From: an uncultured Bacteroidales bacterium
GTDB taxonomy: Bacteria > Bacteroidota > Bacteroidia > Bacteroidales > Muribaculaceae
NCBI GenBank assembly: GCA_947644715.1
Contig: CANSAP010000008.1
Coordinates: 1-64,000, forward strand
Reading direction: 5' to 3'
DNA length: 64,000 bases
The notes under the pieces were generated by a model. It saw only the letters and a list, made by a program, of their open reading frames with translations. It made no database searches and was not told the DNA's origin. This document shows, piece after piece, positions 62,653 through 64,000 of the stretch. Both the position numbers and the translations under genes were made by a program. Position 1 is the stretch's first letter, and every line of letters starts with the position of its first letter.

Positions 62653-63842
62653 CTCTGCATGGCATTAAGACGGCGCAAGCGACGGTTAATATTTACTCTC
62701 ACCACACATCTGTCAATGAGCGATGCAAAAGCATTCATAATCAATACGGCTGACATGGCACCCTCCGGATAACCCAGGCCGTAACAACGAATAACTATGG
62801 TCAACAGACCTATAAGGAATCCGTACACGCACTGGCCGCTGCGTGTGCGACAAGCCGTCACGGGGTCAGTAGCCATAAAGACTATCGCAAAGGCAAACCC
62901 ACCGACACACAGCTGCTGCAAGGGCGACAGATATGCAGCCGGACAAAGTGGCGACGCACTGACCCAAGCTATGCAGGCCATCAGAACCGCTCCCGCTACC
63001 CCACTGAGCATTATCCGCCAGCTGCCGACACCGCTAATCAACAAAATAGCAGCGCCAATCAAGATGCAAAGTGTTGAGGTTTCTCCCCAGGAACCCGGCA
63101 TGAATCCGAGGAAACAATCAAGAGTGCTGAGCGGATTCCCAACGGCGTCGGTCAGTTGCACATCGGCAGGATGCAGTGCCGATGAAATTTGACCCAGGGG
63201 AGTCGCACCGCTGAATCCATCGACCGCTGCACTGCCGCCAAGGCTCACAAAGACTTGGTCGCCGCTCATCGCAGCCGGATAAGCAAAGAAGAGGAACGCA
63301 CGGGCAATCAGAGCTATATTAAAGATATTATAGCCGGTGCCCCCAAACGCCTCTTTCGCAAATATAACGGCAAAGGCAACTGCAACAGCAAGCATCCACA
63401 GCGGGGTGTCTATGGGGCATATCATCGGAATGAGCAATCCCGTCACCAAGAATCCATCTTGCACGTCACGACCGCGTATCTGCGCAGCCGTAAACTCTAT
63501 ACCCAGCCCCACTACATATGCCACTACAATCTGAGGCAACGCGCGAGCCGCACCGTAAAGAAATGTCTCCCAAAAGCCGCAGGTCAGACCGCATGCCAGA
63601 TTATGCTGAAAGCCTATGTTATAAAAACCGAAGAGCAGACTGGGCAATAACGCAAGAACCACGAGCATCATTGTGCGCTTGGAATCATTAGCATCATGCA
63701 CATGCACTCCGGCAGTAGAGGTAACGTTTGGCGTATAGAGAAAAGCGTAGACTCCATCGAAGACACTATGCAGTTTCTTCCATCGTCCTCCAGGCTCGAA
63801 TTGCGGTCTGAGTCTGTCTAAATGTCGCTTGAATCCCTTCAT
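62649..63842 (-). CDS. nqrB: NQR subunit B
   Basis: A 397-residue membrane subunit, about ten helices, that carries covalent FMN and takes part in quinone reduction and Na+ transport. The flavinylation motif is intact: DGFSGAT with Thr214. Other family stretches: PMICPIDTPLWMLAVAVAFA, FGGTGYNIFNIALIARAFLF and AIVFMATDPVTACRTRSGQ. It looks normal, unlike NqrC, D and E. It overlaps nqrA at its start (ATGA) and nqrC at its end. Confidence 0.93.
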   Translation of the reverse strand: MKGFKRHLDRLRPQFEPGGRWKKLHSVFDGVYAFLYTPNVTSTAGVHVHDANDSKRTMMLVVLALLPSLLFGFYNIGFQHNLACGLTCGFWETFLYGAARALPQIVVAYVVGLGIEFTAAQIRGRDVQDGFLVTGLLIPMICPIDTPLWMLAVAVAFAVIFAKEAFGGTGYNIFNIALIARAFLFFAYPAAMSGDQVFVSLGGSAAVDGFSGATPLGQISSALHPADVQLTDAVGNPLSTLDCFLGFMPGSWGETSTLCILIGAAILLISGVGSWRIMLSGVAGAVLMACIAWVSASPLCPAAYLSPLQQLCVGGFAFAIVFMATDPVTACRTRSGQCVYGFLIGLLTIVIRCYGLGYPEGAMSAVLIMNAFASLIDRCVVRVNINRRLRRLNAMQR

Positions 63843-64000
63843 CTCCCTTGATTATCGATCTGTTTTGCGCGCAGGCTCATCAGGGCGTCGCGCACAATCT
63901 GCTGAAGCGGCTGCTTGGATGTGTCAACAAACTCCGGCAGGGCAAAATCTTCGGGAGCAACCTCGTAGATGCCAAGTTGCTCCATCCGCTCAATATCCCC
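63839..64000 (-). CDS. nqrA: NQR subunit A, C-terminal end only
   Basis: The window edge cuts this gene: only the last 53 codons are present. They read as the NqrA C terminus (ERMEQLGIYEVAPEDFALPE, then FVDTSK), which separates it from RnfC. Family members often have FALCEF at this point; here it is FALPEF. The stop overlaps the nqrB start (ATGA). The promoter lies outside the window. Confidence 0.85.
   Translation of the reverse strand, partial: GDIERMEQLGIYEVAPEDFALPEFVDTSKQPLQQIVRDALMSLRAKQIDNQGR

Noticed and set aside
60695-64000. Reading the operon as Rnf (rnfCDGEA), which also ends in an E/A-type subunit
   Set aside because: The partial first gene matches the NqrA rather than RnfC C terminus, the B-type subunit has the long NqrB form, and NqrC keeps GLWGPIWGY; Nqr is the better fit despite the missing nqrF.

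Overview
This is a chromosomal, gene-dense window (about 50 protein genes, short spacers) from a Bacteroidota bacterium, most likely order Bacteroidales. Evidence seen: repeated promoters of the Bacteroidota type (TTG, about 20 bp, TAnnTTTGC) with weak ribosome sites; lineage-typical genes (RprXY two-component pair, a PurF-like protein starting MGGFFG, DUF4954, DUF3127, a debranching enzyme/GT4/GH57 glycogen cluster, an archaeal/eukaryote-type ProRS, NQR subunits). Moderate GC and gene order suggest a gut lineage such as Muribaculaceae, but that family placement is inference. No rRNA, tRNA, CRISPR array, prophage or intact insertion sequence was seen.

Layout. 0-5 kb: AraC regulator, RprY/RprX, PurF-like paralogue. 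5-12 kb: proS, a DPP-IV-type peptidase, an unknown membrane protein, miaA. 12-17 kb: glycogen/alpha-glucan cluster. 17-20 kb: anaerobic ribonucleotide reductase nrdDG. 20-24 kb: envelope genes (L,D-transpeptidase, NlpC/P60 lipoprotein coupled to a tiny Cys-rich membrane protein, HtrA/DegP protease). 24-31 kb: secreted GH13 amylase, zinc-ribbon coiled coil + Nif3, aspS, a secreted protein, trxA. 31-40 kb: HU-type protein, an HU-membrane-LysM fusion, DUF3127, rsfS-ftsH-hflX-DUF4954. 40-46 kb: a lone gltB and a DUF2130 protein. 46-51 kb: prfB, acyl-CoA ligase, bioB, small membrane and lipoproteins. 52-56 kb: OPT transporter and a PTA-less malic enzyme. 56-61 kb: Yip1 protein, smpB, a second PurF-like protein, U32 peptidase. 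61-64 kb: nqrA(partial)BCDE on the minus strand.

Two things stand out. (1) The NQR operon ends after nqrE with no nqrF, and NqrD and NqrE lack three of the four cysteines that in the characterised enzyme hold the intramembrane iron centre; NqrC also has a changed flavinylation motif. This looks like a divergent or rewired NQR-type complex. (2) A family of long palindromic intergenic elements (three full copies, two solo ends, several decayed copies) has two different kinds of terminal inverted repeat but the same internal hairpin core around GCATAGCGGGCTATG. Two copies differ by a precise 57-bp hairpin module, and the full copies sit in long leaders or divergent promoter regions, not at gene ends.

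Other points of note are a GH57 protein missing its acid/base Asp, a PurF paralogue without the N-terminal Cys, the HU-LysM fusion, a prfB without the programmed frameshift, and paired palindromes before nrdD. Family assignments and comparisons of key residues are from memory of the families; no alignments or searches were run.
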